DNA from: Austropuccinia psidii
Taxonomy: Eukaryota; Basidiomycota; Pucciniomycetes; Pucciniales; Sphaerophragmiaceae
Length of the DNA stretch: 64,000 nt
Reading direction: 5' to 3'
Assembly (NCBI GenBank): GCA_023105745.1
Contig: JALGQZ010000002.1
Coordinates: forward strand, 78,323,785-78,387,784
Shown: in pieces, positions 11,917 to 21,358 of the stretch
How positions within the stretch are numbered: position 1 is the stretch's first letter
Layout: each line of letters begins with the position of its first letter
Notes under the pieces: generated by a model
Database searches by the model: none
What the model was told of the DNA's origin: nothing
What the model saw: only the letters and a program-made list of their open reading frames with translations
Translations under genes and position numbers: made by a program

Positions 11917-13003
11917 CTATTTCTTGCTTTTGTGTACTTCTTGGACTAAGTCCATCAGCTTTTTCATCAATGGGTCTGCTTCTTCCTCTGGTTGAAAGAA
12001 GTTTTGTTTTTCCCTTGGGCTCCTTTTCTCCTGTTGGAAACTACCTGGAAGGGTTGGGGAGCCTTGGATGAAGTTTCCTTTGGCTTGTAGGGCCTGGAAC
12101 TGCTGGATTGTCGTGGGGAAGATGGGACTTCTCCTTCCATTTCTGGGGGTACCTGAATCTGACTGGGCTCTTCCTTGTGCCAAGATCTCTCTATGGCTTG
12201 TATGGCTGCCTGGTTCTCTTTGATTCTGGTTGCTCTTTCTTCTAAGAGTTTGAAATTCTTGTTGGGATTCCAACCTTGCATTTCTGTCATAAGTTCCATC
12301 CAAGCCATTTGCTTGAGACAGATCTTCTGGGTTGTTATCCCCACTTCTGCCCATGATGCTGCCATAGTGAACATTTTGTTGTCCATGCTCCATGTGAAGA
12401 GGTCTCTCAGGAGTTTGTGTATTTGGAGGACCTGTTCTGCATCTGTCCAATCTCCTGGTTGGACTTCTGGGTTGAACTTGATTTGGAACAAGACCTTGGG
12501 CAGGAGTTCCCTGATGGTAAGTCCTTTGCTGGTCATTTGCTCCAGTTCTTCTTCCTCTGTGTCTTCTTGGCCAGTGTTCTGGTTGATTTTTTGGGAATCC
12601 AAGATCTCTAAGAAGTGGAGGTGTCATGTTAACAATGTTAAAAAATGACAGACAATAAAAAATGTTGTATTCTTCAAGGTTTATTTACCTTTAGCAGGCC
12701 CTTGTACAAATTTATGGTCTATACTCTTTGGCAATTTGCCTTTAGAGTTTACAACTGGGTTGATAACAGTGATTTTCTGTTTCTCAATCTGTTTTGGTGA
12801 TCCAACTGGTTTTGTTGGAGCTTTTCTGGGTTTTTTGGCCCTTGGCACGGCTATTGGTGTCCAATCTTTTGAGTTGATTGTCACTTCACTGTGTCTTTTC
12901 TGTTTGCCCTTGGTTTTTGGCAGCACCTCTCTGTCTTCTGAGGCTGTCACAGATGGATTTCCTTGTGACTGGGTTTCTAGTGGAATATAGTCTTTTTCCA
13001 CTA
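11917..13003 (-). pseudogene. R2 upstream ORF, two exons (family B/C accessory protein)
   Basis: Exon 1 (13003-12689) encodes a basic, Lys/Pro-rich stretch that enters through an acceptor-like AG at about 13004. A GTAAAT donor at 12688 and a TTCTTAG acceptor ending at 12608 give an 81-bp intron whose removal joins the frames exactly (AKEILDSQK). Exon 2 has a conserved part (TIRELLPKVLFQIKFNPEV, then LRDLFTWSMDNKMF). Near 11975 the long frame ends in QTH-stop, while the -1/+1 frame continues with DPLMKKLMDLVQEVHKSKK to 11917, so I infer a small indel. R7 and R3 carry related, more decayed versions in the same place. The role is unknown. It could be a Gag-like or nucleic-acid binding accessory protein. 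It ends about 50 bp before the gag-pol ATG, so the message would be bicistronic or alternatively spliced. Confidence 0.6.
12608..12688 (-). other. Probable intron in the R2 upstream ORF
   Basis: The donor GTAAAT and acceptor CTTCTTAG bound 81 bp containing stop codons. A GTTAAC branch-like site precedes the acceptor. Removing the segment keeps the frame open from AKG-side sequence into ILDSQK. The call rests on consensus matches and frame restoration. Confidence 0.5.
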
Positions 13004-13092
13004 TTCAGAAAAGATATTTCAGATTGTATATCAGTATTTTATGATAAAACAAAATGATTATATTCAATTCTACTGTTATTTTTCGAAATTTT

Positions 13093-13138
<46 letters not shown>

Positions 13139-13859
13139 CTTTTTTATTGTTTTTATGTGTTTTTATTGAAAAATAACAGTTTTTGAGTTTTTCACTTATG
13201 TTTTATAAGTGAAAACTGTAATATCCAAGTGTTTTGTGAATGATTCACTTGGATATTATTGTGTTTTTATATAAACACGTCAAATTTATTAAATTATAAT
13301 AAATTTGATTTGTTATTATAGATATTATAAATAATATTTATTATAACCCTTGATATTGATTAAAAATATCAATTAATTACAAGTTTTCACGTCAATTTGA
13401 GTGATATCTTGTTTTAAAGGAAATATTTAATTAAAATATTCCTTATAAATAATAAAAAATTATTTTATTATTTGATATTTATTAATTATTTATTAATAAA
13501 TTGTTTCTATATTAATTTTCACGCACTTTGGTGAAAAATAATAGTAAAATGAATAATATACTGTTTGTATATTATTATTTCTGTTGAAATTTGAATAATA
13601 CTGTTGTATTATTATCAAATTACGTCGAAATTATTGCAATATAATAAAAAAGAGGATATGTACTCTTACTCTCAACAAAAAATATTTATAATATATATTT
13701 TTTGGAGGAAAAATTTGTATATATAGTATATGATTCTAAAAGAAACTAATGATAAAGATGAAAAAACTTCAAAATTTTACTTACTGTTAGTAAAATATCT
13801 TTTAAATGAATGAATTTTACGCCTAATTCAGTTCAAACACGTCCAATAAGGTTGAAAAA
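13004..13859 (-). other. R2 leader: A/T-rich, with hairpin series and homopolymer tract
   Basis: Between the primer-binding site and the first coding exon lies about 860 bp with no gene. It holds a run of 37 T on the + strand (13096-13132), which is poly-A in the element sense. Perfect inverted repeats occur at 13189-13215 (11-bp stem), 13220-13257 (12-bp stem), 13281-13307 (10-bp stem) and 13552-13576 (10-bp stem). Such structure suits RNA packaging or dimerisation signals, but that role is inferred. An acceptor-like TAG at about 13004 suggests that the leader is partly intronic. Confidence 0.6.
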
Positions 13860-13876
13860 CCACGGCCAGGCCCCCA
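13860..13876 (-). promoter_or_regulatory. R2 primer-binding site (tRNA type)
   Basis: On the - strand, three bases after the 5' LTR end, the sequence reads TGGGGGCCTGGCCGTGG. It begins with TGG, complementary to the CCA end of a tRNA. A similar site (TGGGGGCCCAGCCGTGAT) lies at the same place in R7, supporting a shared primer tRNA class. The tRNA was not identified. Confidence 0.65.
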
Positions 13877-13879
13877 AAA

Positions 13880-15381
13880 TGTCAGGGTGAGTCTATGTAG
13901 TAGCTTAAAAATAGTAAATACAAGCTAGTACTATGACTGTGACACGTCAAAATAAATAAAAAATGAAATCTTCAGGTCCTACTGCTACGTGGTAACAGTG
14001 GTGATGAGTCTATTGAGGACCTGGGTTGCAATGCTCTAATATCTTTGACTGTAAAGAAACACTACAATAATTATATTCTAATTATATCTTAAATAATTCT
14101 AAGGACACTACTGATGAATAACAGTCTTGTCACGTAAGAATAATGGTAAGGTAAGATAAGATGATGGGTTTTCAAGGAAAAAACCCTCCTTTTTATATCT
14201 TCCAAGACTGTCAAGAGTCATTAACTCTTCACACGTCAGAGGAGTGAAAATTTTCACTCCAGTGGTCAGTCTGTGGTTCTAGATCCTCAATTCTGACGTC
14301 AATATAGACAGAATTGTGGTTTTGGAACCACAAATGATCATTCTGGATCAATACAGGGTGAAAAAACTTTTCACCTGCCACGTCAGCACTTGGATGACGT
14401 TGTTCTGGTGTCTGTATGATCAATATTGGTCATTCTGGGAGGGTTTAAGCTTTAAATAACCATTATTTTAAGTATCAAGGCTGTACTGGTTGGTACAGGT
14501 TTGGTACAGACCAGTATTGGTCAAAATACTTCCAACCAAGATATCTCAGTCAGTTTTTGAGATATCAAGAAACTAAGAGCACAGAATTGAAGGGCTTAAT
14601 GAGCTCTTCAATTTGGTATGCTTCATGTTTACCCTTCTTGCAAATAGCAAAAGTTATAAGGGTTTTAAGTTTTTGGATGTAATTTTGTACATCAGTATGA
14701 GGCTTCAAAAACTTCCATGCTAGATATCTTCTTCAATTTGGAAGATATCTGTATTCTGGTGATACAGCTTTGTAGGGCTTGATTAGCCCTACAGTTTGGT
14801 ATATGACACTGTACAGTTGTATGAGTGTATGCCAAAGATACAGGGGTTTGTTTATTTTCTTATTTTCAGAATATCTGTATTTTGGTTATTAAACCTTTGA
14901 ACCAAGATCCCTCAGTCAATTTAAGAGATACAGAGGTCTAAGGTGTCTCAAATTAAAGCTCTTGTTGAGATCTTTAATTTGGTTATACTTTTGTACAGTT
15001 TTGTACAAGCCCTCTTTGACTTTCAGGGGGACTTGGTTTTGAAAATGAGGTTATATGGTATCTCCAGTTGTAGTGGTGTTACAACAGCATGGATGATATC
15101 ATTGTGTAGCACTCTATGTGAGCTTTAAGAAAAATACCATTTTGGTATAGGATAACTTAAATATGCATAAGTTAGATGAGAGGTGAAAATAAGGGTTTTG
15201 ACTTGTTTATTCTCCTCTAGGTTTCCTTATTCTGTTTGGATAAGGTTGGTGTTTAATATAAGAGGATTGTTTTCTCTTAATTATTACCTGTATTGACTAT
15301 GTTTGTTCAATACTTGTCATACCATTATTTATGGTATGTTGGATGTCATGCTAGTGCTCTGTTTTGAGTCACAGGCTGACA
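13880..15381 (-). repeat. R2 5' LTR (family B, 1502 bp)
   Basis: This is the same length as the 3' LTR at 5244-6745 and differs by about 16 substitutions counted by eye. The tips are TGTCAGGG and GGCTGACA. The right target-site duplication GTATA follows at 15382-15386. Confidence 0.95.
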
Positions 15382-15386
15382 GTATA

Positions 15387-15659
15387 CATCCCAAGGCCAT
15401 ACCCCAAGGACAAGATTTATTGAATCAGAAGAAAGAAAAAGCATATTTTGAAGTGGAATACTTACTCAAAACTTGAAAGAAGGGGGAATCAATTTAATTG
15501 ACAGGGAAGAATTGAAGAAGGATTTTCAGGATAATGGTCAAGAGGAAAAGAAAATTAAAAAGACAATTTTTGAAAAAAATGTGCGGATATTGAGATGCCA
15601 CTCAAAAGTGGAAGTGTATTATGGTTTTCAGGAGCCCACCAGTTTCAAGAGGGGGATAC
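15387..15659 (+). other. R1 continuation with polypurine tract
   Basis: The segment matches, in reverse complement, the R6 sequence at about 34870-35130, so it is R1 sequence displaced by the R2 insertion. It ends in CAAGAGGGGGATAC directly before the 3' LTR, a good polypurine tract. No coding region is convincing here. Confidence 0.75.
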
Positions 15660-16419
15660 TGTAACAACCACTCACCCGGGGTAAGGGTATTCATTAATAC
15701 ACCCACTCAAACACCTCAAATCCGCAGATCAACTATCTGCATCAGAATTCAGTTTCAGAAATCTTCCTTACTGGAACATGCATACAGCTTGGTACCTCAA
15801 TACAGCCTGTCAACATCTGTACAGGTTGGATTCACCCAATACAGTTTCAATACACCAGCATTAAACTGTATGATCACTCAAATACACCACACCTCTTGTA
15901 CAGGTTTTGTACAGCTGTACAGGACCTGTATTGGCCAGACTCAATTCAATCATTCAATCCTCTCATGAAAATTCTTCCTCTGGATCAGGGCTGGTGGTTC
16001 TCACATATACCAGCCCCTCTTTCTCCCCCTGGGGACTTTTCCCCAGTTAATTAATTTAGTTATTTATTATTGTATGAATATTCTTATCCTTATTTTGGGT
16101 ATTATATTTATTTAATACTAAGTTAGTATTTGCATTTCTCTCTTTGCCTGGACAGTATGAGTTGGGTGGCCATATCCTTATTAACCCTTCTCTTTTCATT
16201 CTGACAGGTTGAAACAGTGAACTTCGACTTGTTTGTGGTTGGCTCTTCTATTCTTCACTTTTATTTCTTTTGTTGCTGCTTTCTTATATTCTTTATTCTA
16301 GTAATTCATCTCTTGCACTCTTAAGTGTATTCCTTCTTACCATATCTTTGAGCCCTCCATAAGTGAGTCCCAGTTTGCTGAGTGCCAGGCCCTCTTCACT
16401 TCTAAGAGCCCCTGCAACA
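15660..16419 (+). repeat. R1 3' LTR (family A, short form, 760 bp)
   Basis: It starts TGTAACAACCACTCACC and ends GAGCCCCTGCAACA, where related LTRs end CCCCTGTGACA. It matches the R6 LTRs (34108-34869, 52123-52886). It contains a cluster of TACAG/CTGTA and CTGTACAG words (about 15780-15940), the hairpin CTGGGGACTTTTCCCCAG followed by TTAATTAATTTAG (from about 16029), and the conserved CAGGTTGAAACAGTG after a possible 53-bp intron (16155-16207). Confidence 0.9.
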
Positions 16420-17079
16420 CCTTAATTGATATATTTTTAACCTTTAAAATATATTGATTTAATTTTTTTTTCTTTCAATTCAAAGTCAAAATTATTTTTA
16501 TTGTTGAAATGGCTTTATAATCTTTTTTCATTGAGGAATTTGGTTCAATTTTATATCGTTTTTACACGTGGCTTTTTCACATCCAAAAACCTATAATATT
16601 ATTCTTTGAGTTACTCTGGATTAATTTTAATTTATTTTGTTTAAAAAGAATCATTTTTTTAATATTAAGAAATAATAACTTATAAAAAATCTTAAAAATA
16701 TCTTAAAAGTATAAAAAATAATTTTTCTTTTATCAATTTTTTCTCTAGTGTCTTTGATCAAATACTGTGCAGCTGGTAACAGACTCAGTAAATGATACAT
16801 TACCAGTCCAGAATCTGAAGACAGTATTGAAGTGCAAATTGCTAAAAGAGGAACTTTATTTAAGACAGAACAATCCAAACAACCACCAATAGGTGTGTGT
16901 TTTCTGTTTTCAATTCTTATTTTCTCTTGAATTTATGTGAAAGATGGTGCATACCACAAATTGAAGCAGCTGTTCAGTCAAAAGAGATGGACCTGGACAA
17001 GGAGGAGGAAAGAACAGAACAAGGTCTGCCAAGTCTTCCTCAGGAAAGACACATCCGGGGGATGCCAGAGCTGCCCCCC
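16420..17079 (+). pseudogene. R3 leader and first part of its upstream ORF
   Basis: The A/T-rich leader up to a CTCTAG acceptor-like site near 16755 parallels the R7 leader, which has TTTAG at the same relative place before a similar TGTCT sequence. The following 300 bp, containing KEMDLDKEEERTEQG in one frame, corresponds to the start of the upstream ORF found in R2 and R7. R4 is inserted after 17079. No frame stays open across the whole stretch. Confidence 0.45.
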
Positions 17080-18525
17080 TGTCACAACCATGGCAATTCA
17101 CCTCCCTGGATCCCCATATGGCATATCAAGCCACAGTCCTTTTATGGCCAATTGGCCATATCAATCACCGGTGGCCAATATGGCCACTTCATTATCTTAT
17201 GTACCATTTATGGCCATTTGTGTTTTGGGGCCTTCATGGCCCTTCACCTCAATCCAGAACCCATAGCGGCAATTTATGCCCAAATGGGTATTTCTGGTCA
17301 TTTCCCTCAAAATCAGGGGAAATGGCCCAAATGGCTGTTTTTGGCCATTTGGGCTCATAATGCGCATATTTGCGCACATTTGCACATTTGCGCATTTTTG
17401 CGCACTTTGAAGCAAAGTGTCCAAAAGACACTTTCCCGCCTTTTGGGCCAGTTTTTGGCTCAGAACCCAAAAGTGGCCAAAAACCCCAAAGGGCCCAGAA
17501 ACACATTTCCAAGCTCTGAAGCCATCACATCCATCCTTTTCCCCTCTGCCTTTCCACCTCAAGACCTTTGGACGTAATCTTCTTGCCAATCAATCAATAT
17601 GCCATAAATGATGTTATATATCATTGTGCATCATTTTTCAACAGCAATTCAATGGTGGAAATATCAAATGGTCTTTTCAACATTCCAACATCTCATCACG
17701 TCATCAAGGCACCCAATCATTCAGAGGAATCATCAAGGCTCAAGAGCAAGTGTTTCAGCGTCAAAGACCAATGACGCCATCAAGCAGTCATTGGTTATTC
17801 TCACTCCGAGTATTCCTTCCAAGGGAATACTGTCAATTCATTCTCAAGTGTATTCAAGAGGCAGTGCCAAAAAGAAGTTGACAAGTGTCAAAGCTCCACT
17901 CAATCCATCTTGGCAACCATATTCATTTCAATACAGTCTGATCCATCAAGAACTGTATTTCATTTTCAAGCATGGGAAGTTCATTCAACCCAATTCAATT
18001 TCAATATTAGCCAGCTGTATCAATTCCCAAAACAATCAATACAGCCTCCAGGATCAATACAGATCAGTTTTTAGCCTGAAGAACTCAAGCTCCCAACATT
18101 TCACATATACTGGCTACCCTTTCCACCCTGGGGGGTTTTCCCCAGTTAATTAATATAATTTGATTTTATTTTATCCTTATTTTCTTTTAATTTTAGTTAA
18201 GCAAATACTGATATTATTAAGTCAGTCATTTAGCACCTTTCTCTTTCTCTTTCTTTGCCTGTCAATGGATATTTGGTGGTCATATCCTTACTAATTCCAT
18301 TATTCATTTTTGGCAGGTTGAAACAGTGATTAAGGACTTACTTGGTTGGCTCTTTGGCCATTTGGCTTCCCTTTCCTCTTTGCATCTCATCTTGTACCTG
18401 CATATCTTATAGAGGAATTCATTCTTATTACTTTTATTCTTTATTCTTTGGAGTCTTCCAAGTGAGTTCCCTGATTGCTGAGTGCCAGGCCACTCTTGTA
18501 TTTCTGTCCAAGAGCCCCTGTGACA
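17080..18525 (+). repeat. R4 5' LTR (family A, long form, 1446 bp)
   Basis: The tips are TGTCACAACC and CCCCTGTGACA. The first part is rich in TGGCCA/GGCCAT words and contains a TTGCGCA-type tract (17355-17410). A hairpin CTGGGG...CCCCAG (18128-18145) is followed by TTAATTAATATAA. CAGGTTGAAACAGTG recurs near 18315 after a TACTAAT branch-like site. Confidence 0.94.
18144..18158 (+). promoter_or_regulatory. Predicted 5' end of the R4 transcript / self-primer
   Basis: The 15 bases AGTTAATTAATATAA are the exact reverse complement of 18526-18540, directly after the LTR. In the Tf1/sushi group the 5' end of the element RNA folds back and primes reverse transcription at a site adjacent to the LTR. 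By analogy the transcript would start here, immediately after the CTGGGG...CCCCAG hairpin. The start site itself is inferred. Confidence 0.6.
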
Positions 18526-18540
18526 TTATATTAATTAACT
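18526..18540 (+). promoter_or_regulatory. R4 primer-binding site, self-primed type
   Basis: TTATATTAATTAACT abuts the 5' LTR with no spacer. It lacks the TGG start of a tRNA-primed site but pairs perfectly over 15 nt with 18144-18158. In R6 the equivalent site (TTAAATTAATTAACT) matches its own short-form LTR sequence AGTTAATTAATTTAG, allowing one G-U pair, so the two sites vary together. Confidence 0.65.
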
Positions 18541-19278
18541 CATAATTTCTTTTTCATTCTGTTCATTTTTTCGTTATAATTTCATTCACTCATTTCATCG
18601 AAATTATGATTCTTTTACGCTTATGAACTTAATGATTCATCGTCACCTCTCAATTTTCTTTCACTCATTCTTCATTTTGAAAATTGAAAGCTGACCCATT
18701 TTTATTTTTGTTATTCTATTTAAAATCTTTTTCAAATCATCAATTTTCATTTCATTCATAATTCAGGCGTCATCTTGATTTTCTTTGATTTTCAAATTTT
18801 TCATCAAGATATTCAGACACGTTATTCACATCAAGATTCATAATTGATTCATTCTTCAAGAATTTTGGTTTTTAAAGAATAATTCACTTGATTTTGATTG
18901 ATTGATTTATTTGACATATTTGATATTGACCTGAAGATTTCATTGATTTTGCTGATTTTTCACATCAAGAATTTTGACATAAATTGATTTTTCTGCAAGA
19001 TTTCATTTGATTGATTGATTTTTTTTGCAAGACTTTGATTTTGATTGATTCGATTCATTGATTTATTGACTTGAAGACTTCATTTTGATTTGATTCATTG
19101 ATTTACTTCAAGACATTGATTTGATTTTGACTTCAAGACTTCATTTGATTTTGATATATTGACGTACTTGAAGATTTTCATTTTATTCATTGATTTTTCC
19201 TCAAGATTTGATTGTTGATTCTTTTCACTTCAAGCAAATTTTGGTTTAATTCATTTATTTCATCTTATTCCTGATATA
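18541..19278 (+). other. R4 leader, T-rich with ATTGATTT/TTCAAGA repeats
   Basis: About 740 bp without a gene. It is built from short recurring words such as TTGATTTGATT, CTTCAAGACTTCATT and CATTGATTTA. The same kind of leader, reversed, lies in R6 at about 51430-52107 (AATCAATCAATC). Low sequence complexity suggests an untranslated, possibly unstructured leader. Confidence 0.7.
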
Positions 19279-21358
19279 ATGCCTGTTCAACACTCACCTC
19301 CGGCAAGACAGACAAGATCTCAGGCCAGAGCTCAAGCTGTTCTCACTCCAACTCCAAGAGCTCCTCTAGATGGCACCCCAGCAGTTCCTCAACTGAGGGC
19401 CCAATTAGATAGAGGACCCTGCATGGAAGGAGCAGCACCATCCAGGAAGGAAGGAAGAGGGCCAAGAAGATCATGTTCATTTTCAGGAGTAGTTGGCGGA
19501 TTCCCAGGAACTACAAGGACTATTTTCAAAGGTCCAGGTGAAGATGGTGAAGAGGAGGAGGAGAATTCTGTGGAAGAGGAAGAGTCTGATGGTACTGAAG
19601 GTGTCCCTGCTCCGGTGGAGGCATCCCAAGGTACTGGAGGGCCAACTCTAGCCCAGTCTAATCAGCCTGTCTCTCATCAGTCTGAACCATCTTTATTGGC
19701 CATCATGCAGCAAATGACTCAGATTATGGCCAATCTTCAAGCAGCTTCATCCTCTGAAGCATCAAGACCACCAGCCTTCAAGACTCCATCTATGAAGGCA
19801 CCGGAATGCTTTGATGGGACTCAGCCCTTCAAAGTTAGAAGCTTTATTCAGTCTTGTGTCACAACCAAGGAGGCAGGGGCATTTCTAATCATCATCAGCA
19901 AATCATTATATCATGGATACCCTTCAAAACCCAATCAGCAAGGGGGTTTCATTCAACAATTCACCCAATACAGTTTCATACCTCAATACAGCTCCATACA
20001 GGCAAGACTCAAATACAGGATTCACCAAATACAGGCCTGTCATCAATACAGGCGCAAATACCTGTATTGACTGTATCACCTGTATTGGATTCACCAATAC
20101 AGGATTCAATCCCACATGCAACTTCTTCCAGCATACAGGCCAGTATCTCAACACTCAAACTCCAAGGCTGGTATTTCTCACATATACCAGCCCCTCTTCA
20201 CCCACCTGGGGGTTTTTCCCCCAGTTAATTAAAATAGTTTATTTATTATTTAATATTATTTTATTCTCACTTTGGAATATTATTTTATTACTTATTAAGT
20301 TAGTCTTAGCCTTCCCTCACCTGTTCAGTAGAGTCCTGGTGGCCATATCCTTATTAATCACTTTTCTCTTTTCTGAACAGGTTGAAACAGTGGTACAGGA
20401 TTATTTGTGGTTGGCTCTTTATTATTGCTTTTGCTTTGTCTCTCTTATCTTTTATACTTATTATTTTATGACTAGGAATTTATCCTCTTACTCCCTTACT
20501 CTCATCATTTGAGTATTTCCTTTTGAGCCCTCCATAAGTAAGTCTGTTCACTGAGTGCCAGGCCCTCTTCATTTTAGAAGAGCCCCTGTGACATCTTGTC
20601 AATTGATTTTTCATAATGATCCGGCAAACTTCGCTCAAGACAGAAAGAAGGTCCTTTATGCCACTTCATTTCTCATTGGCAGGGCTGCAAAATAGATTGA
20701 GCCTTATCTTTCCAATCTCACCAATCAAGACTCAAATTACCTTCTCAATTCTTGGCCTTTATTTGAATCCCAACTTTTCACTCTATTTGGTGACCCGAAT
20801 GAAGTCAGAAAAGCAGAAGCTGAGTTGGATTCTTTAAGAATGAAAGAAGGTGGGCATGTATCTTTATACATTGCTAATTTCAGAAGTTTAGTCTCAAGAA
20901 TCAGGGATTGGGGTGAAAGAGCTCTCATCCATCATTTCAGGAATGGATTGCCATCCAGGATTTTGGATCAATTGGCCTCCCATCCTTCAAGAATTGACTC
21001 TCTTCAAGACTTAATGGACGTTACCCTGGAACTTGATACCAGGTACCATGAGAGGCAAAATGAAAAGAGTCATCATCAAGAGAAGAAGCCAGAAGCCTCA
21101 AAGTCAAGTTCTTCTCATCCTCAAAATTCTTCAAGCTCAAGTCAAAAGAAGAAGAAGAATTTTCAGAAGAGGGACAAGCCCCATTCTTCTTTGTTGAATA
21201 AAGATTTCAAGCTCATGAACTCTGAAAAAGAAAGAAGAATCAAGGAGGGTCTTTGTACCTATTGTGGTGGGAAGCATAGTCTTGAGTCCTGTTTCAAAAG
21301 GCCTCAAAACAAGCTTACCCAACCGTCAGGCAAATTTTCCAGCCAGGGAAAAGCCTGA
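19279..21358 (+). pseudogene. R4 gag, interrupted by a solo LTR and a stop
   Basis: The ATG at 19279 opens MPVQHSPPARQTRSQARA. An acidic stretch (about 19545-19600) and a Gln/Met-rich segment precede the capsid-like region (AFKTPSMKAPECFDGTQPF). A solo LTR (19857-20593) lies inside FIQSC. After removing it and one copy of TCTTG the frame continues (QLIFHN). A TAG at 20693-20695 replaces a Trp codon (inferred from the R6 copy, MWIEPYLSN). The C-terminal region ends in a short zinc-knuckle-like motif, CTYCGGKHSLESC (CX2CX3HX4C, one residue shorter than usual), and SQGKA-stop at 21358. Gag would package the element RNA. Confidence 0.88.
19857..20593 (+). repeat. Solo LTR of family A inside R4 gag (737 bp)
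   Basis: The tips are TGTCACAACC and CCCCTGTGACA, with an exact 5-bp duplication TCTTG on both sides (19852-19856, 20594-20598). Removing it restores the gag reading frame. It carries 11 ATACAG or CTGTAT words within about 185 bp (19965-20140), the CTGGGGGTTTTTCCCCCAG hairpin, and CAGGTTGAAACAGTG. Confidence 0.95.

Larger units (their letters stand above)
5244..15381 (-). mobile_element. R2: family B Ty3/Gypsy LTR retrotransposon, nearly complete
   Basis: Two LTRs of 1502 bp each flank about 7.1 kb of internal sequence read on the - strand. The 5-bp target-site duplication GTATA (5239-5243 and 15382-15386) is exact, and the LTR tips are TGTCAG...CTGACA. By eye I counted about 16 substitutions and no length change between the two LTRs, roughly 99 percent identity, so the insertion is fairly recent. 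In element order it holds the 5' LTR (13880-15381), a primer-binding site, a long structured leader, a spliced upstream ORF, one gag-pol frame, a polypurine tract and the 3' LTR (5244-6745). It is inserted in R1. Two stops in pol probably make this copy non-autonomous. Confidence 0.95.
1..16419 (+). mobile_element. R1: family A chromovirus (Ty3/Gypsy) with antisense gene, left end missing, split by R2
   Basis: The order on the + strand is pol from mid-RT (1-2640), a 3' untranslated part with intron-like repeats (2641-3370), a gene on the opposite strand (3374-4697), a GC-richer stretch (4698-5243), a polypurine tract and one LTR (15660-16419). R2 occupies 5244-15381. Joining 5243 to 15387 restores a sequence closely matching the reverse complement of about 34900-35200 in R6, which confirms that the two halves were one element. 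The 5' LTR and gag lie left of the window. The expected right target-site duplication would be CCTTA at 16420-16424, but its partner is not visible. The element is dead: pol has several stops and a frameshift. Confidence 0.88.

Noticed and set aside
11917..12627. Two overlapping open frames as a true dual-coding region
   Set aside because: Only one frame has relatives in R3 and R7 over most of its length. The other is useful only for the last ~25 residues, which fits a small indel better than dual coding.
13096..13132. T37 tract as a poly-A tail of a LINE or SINE
   Set aside because: It lies inside the R2 leader between primer-binding site and ORF, without target duplication or any retroposon sequence next to it.
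17070..17084. CCCCC duplication as strong proof of R4 boundaries
   Set aside because: It is homopolymeric and could match by chance. The boundary is instead supported by LTR tips and by R3 coding sequence on both sides.
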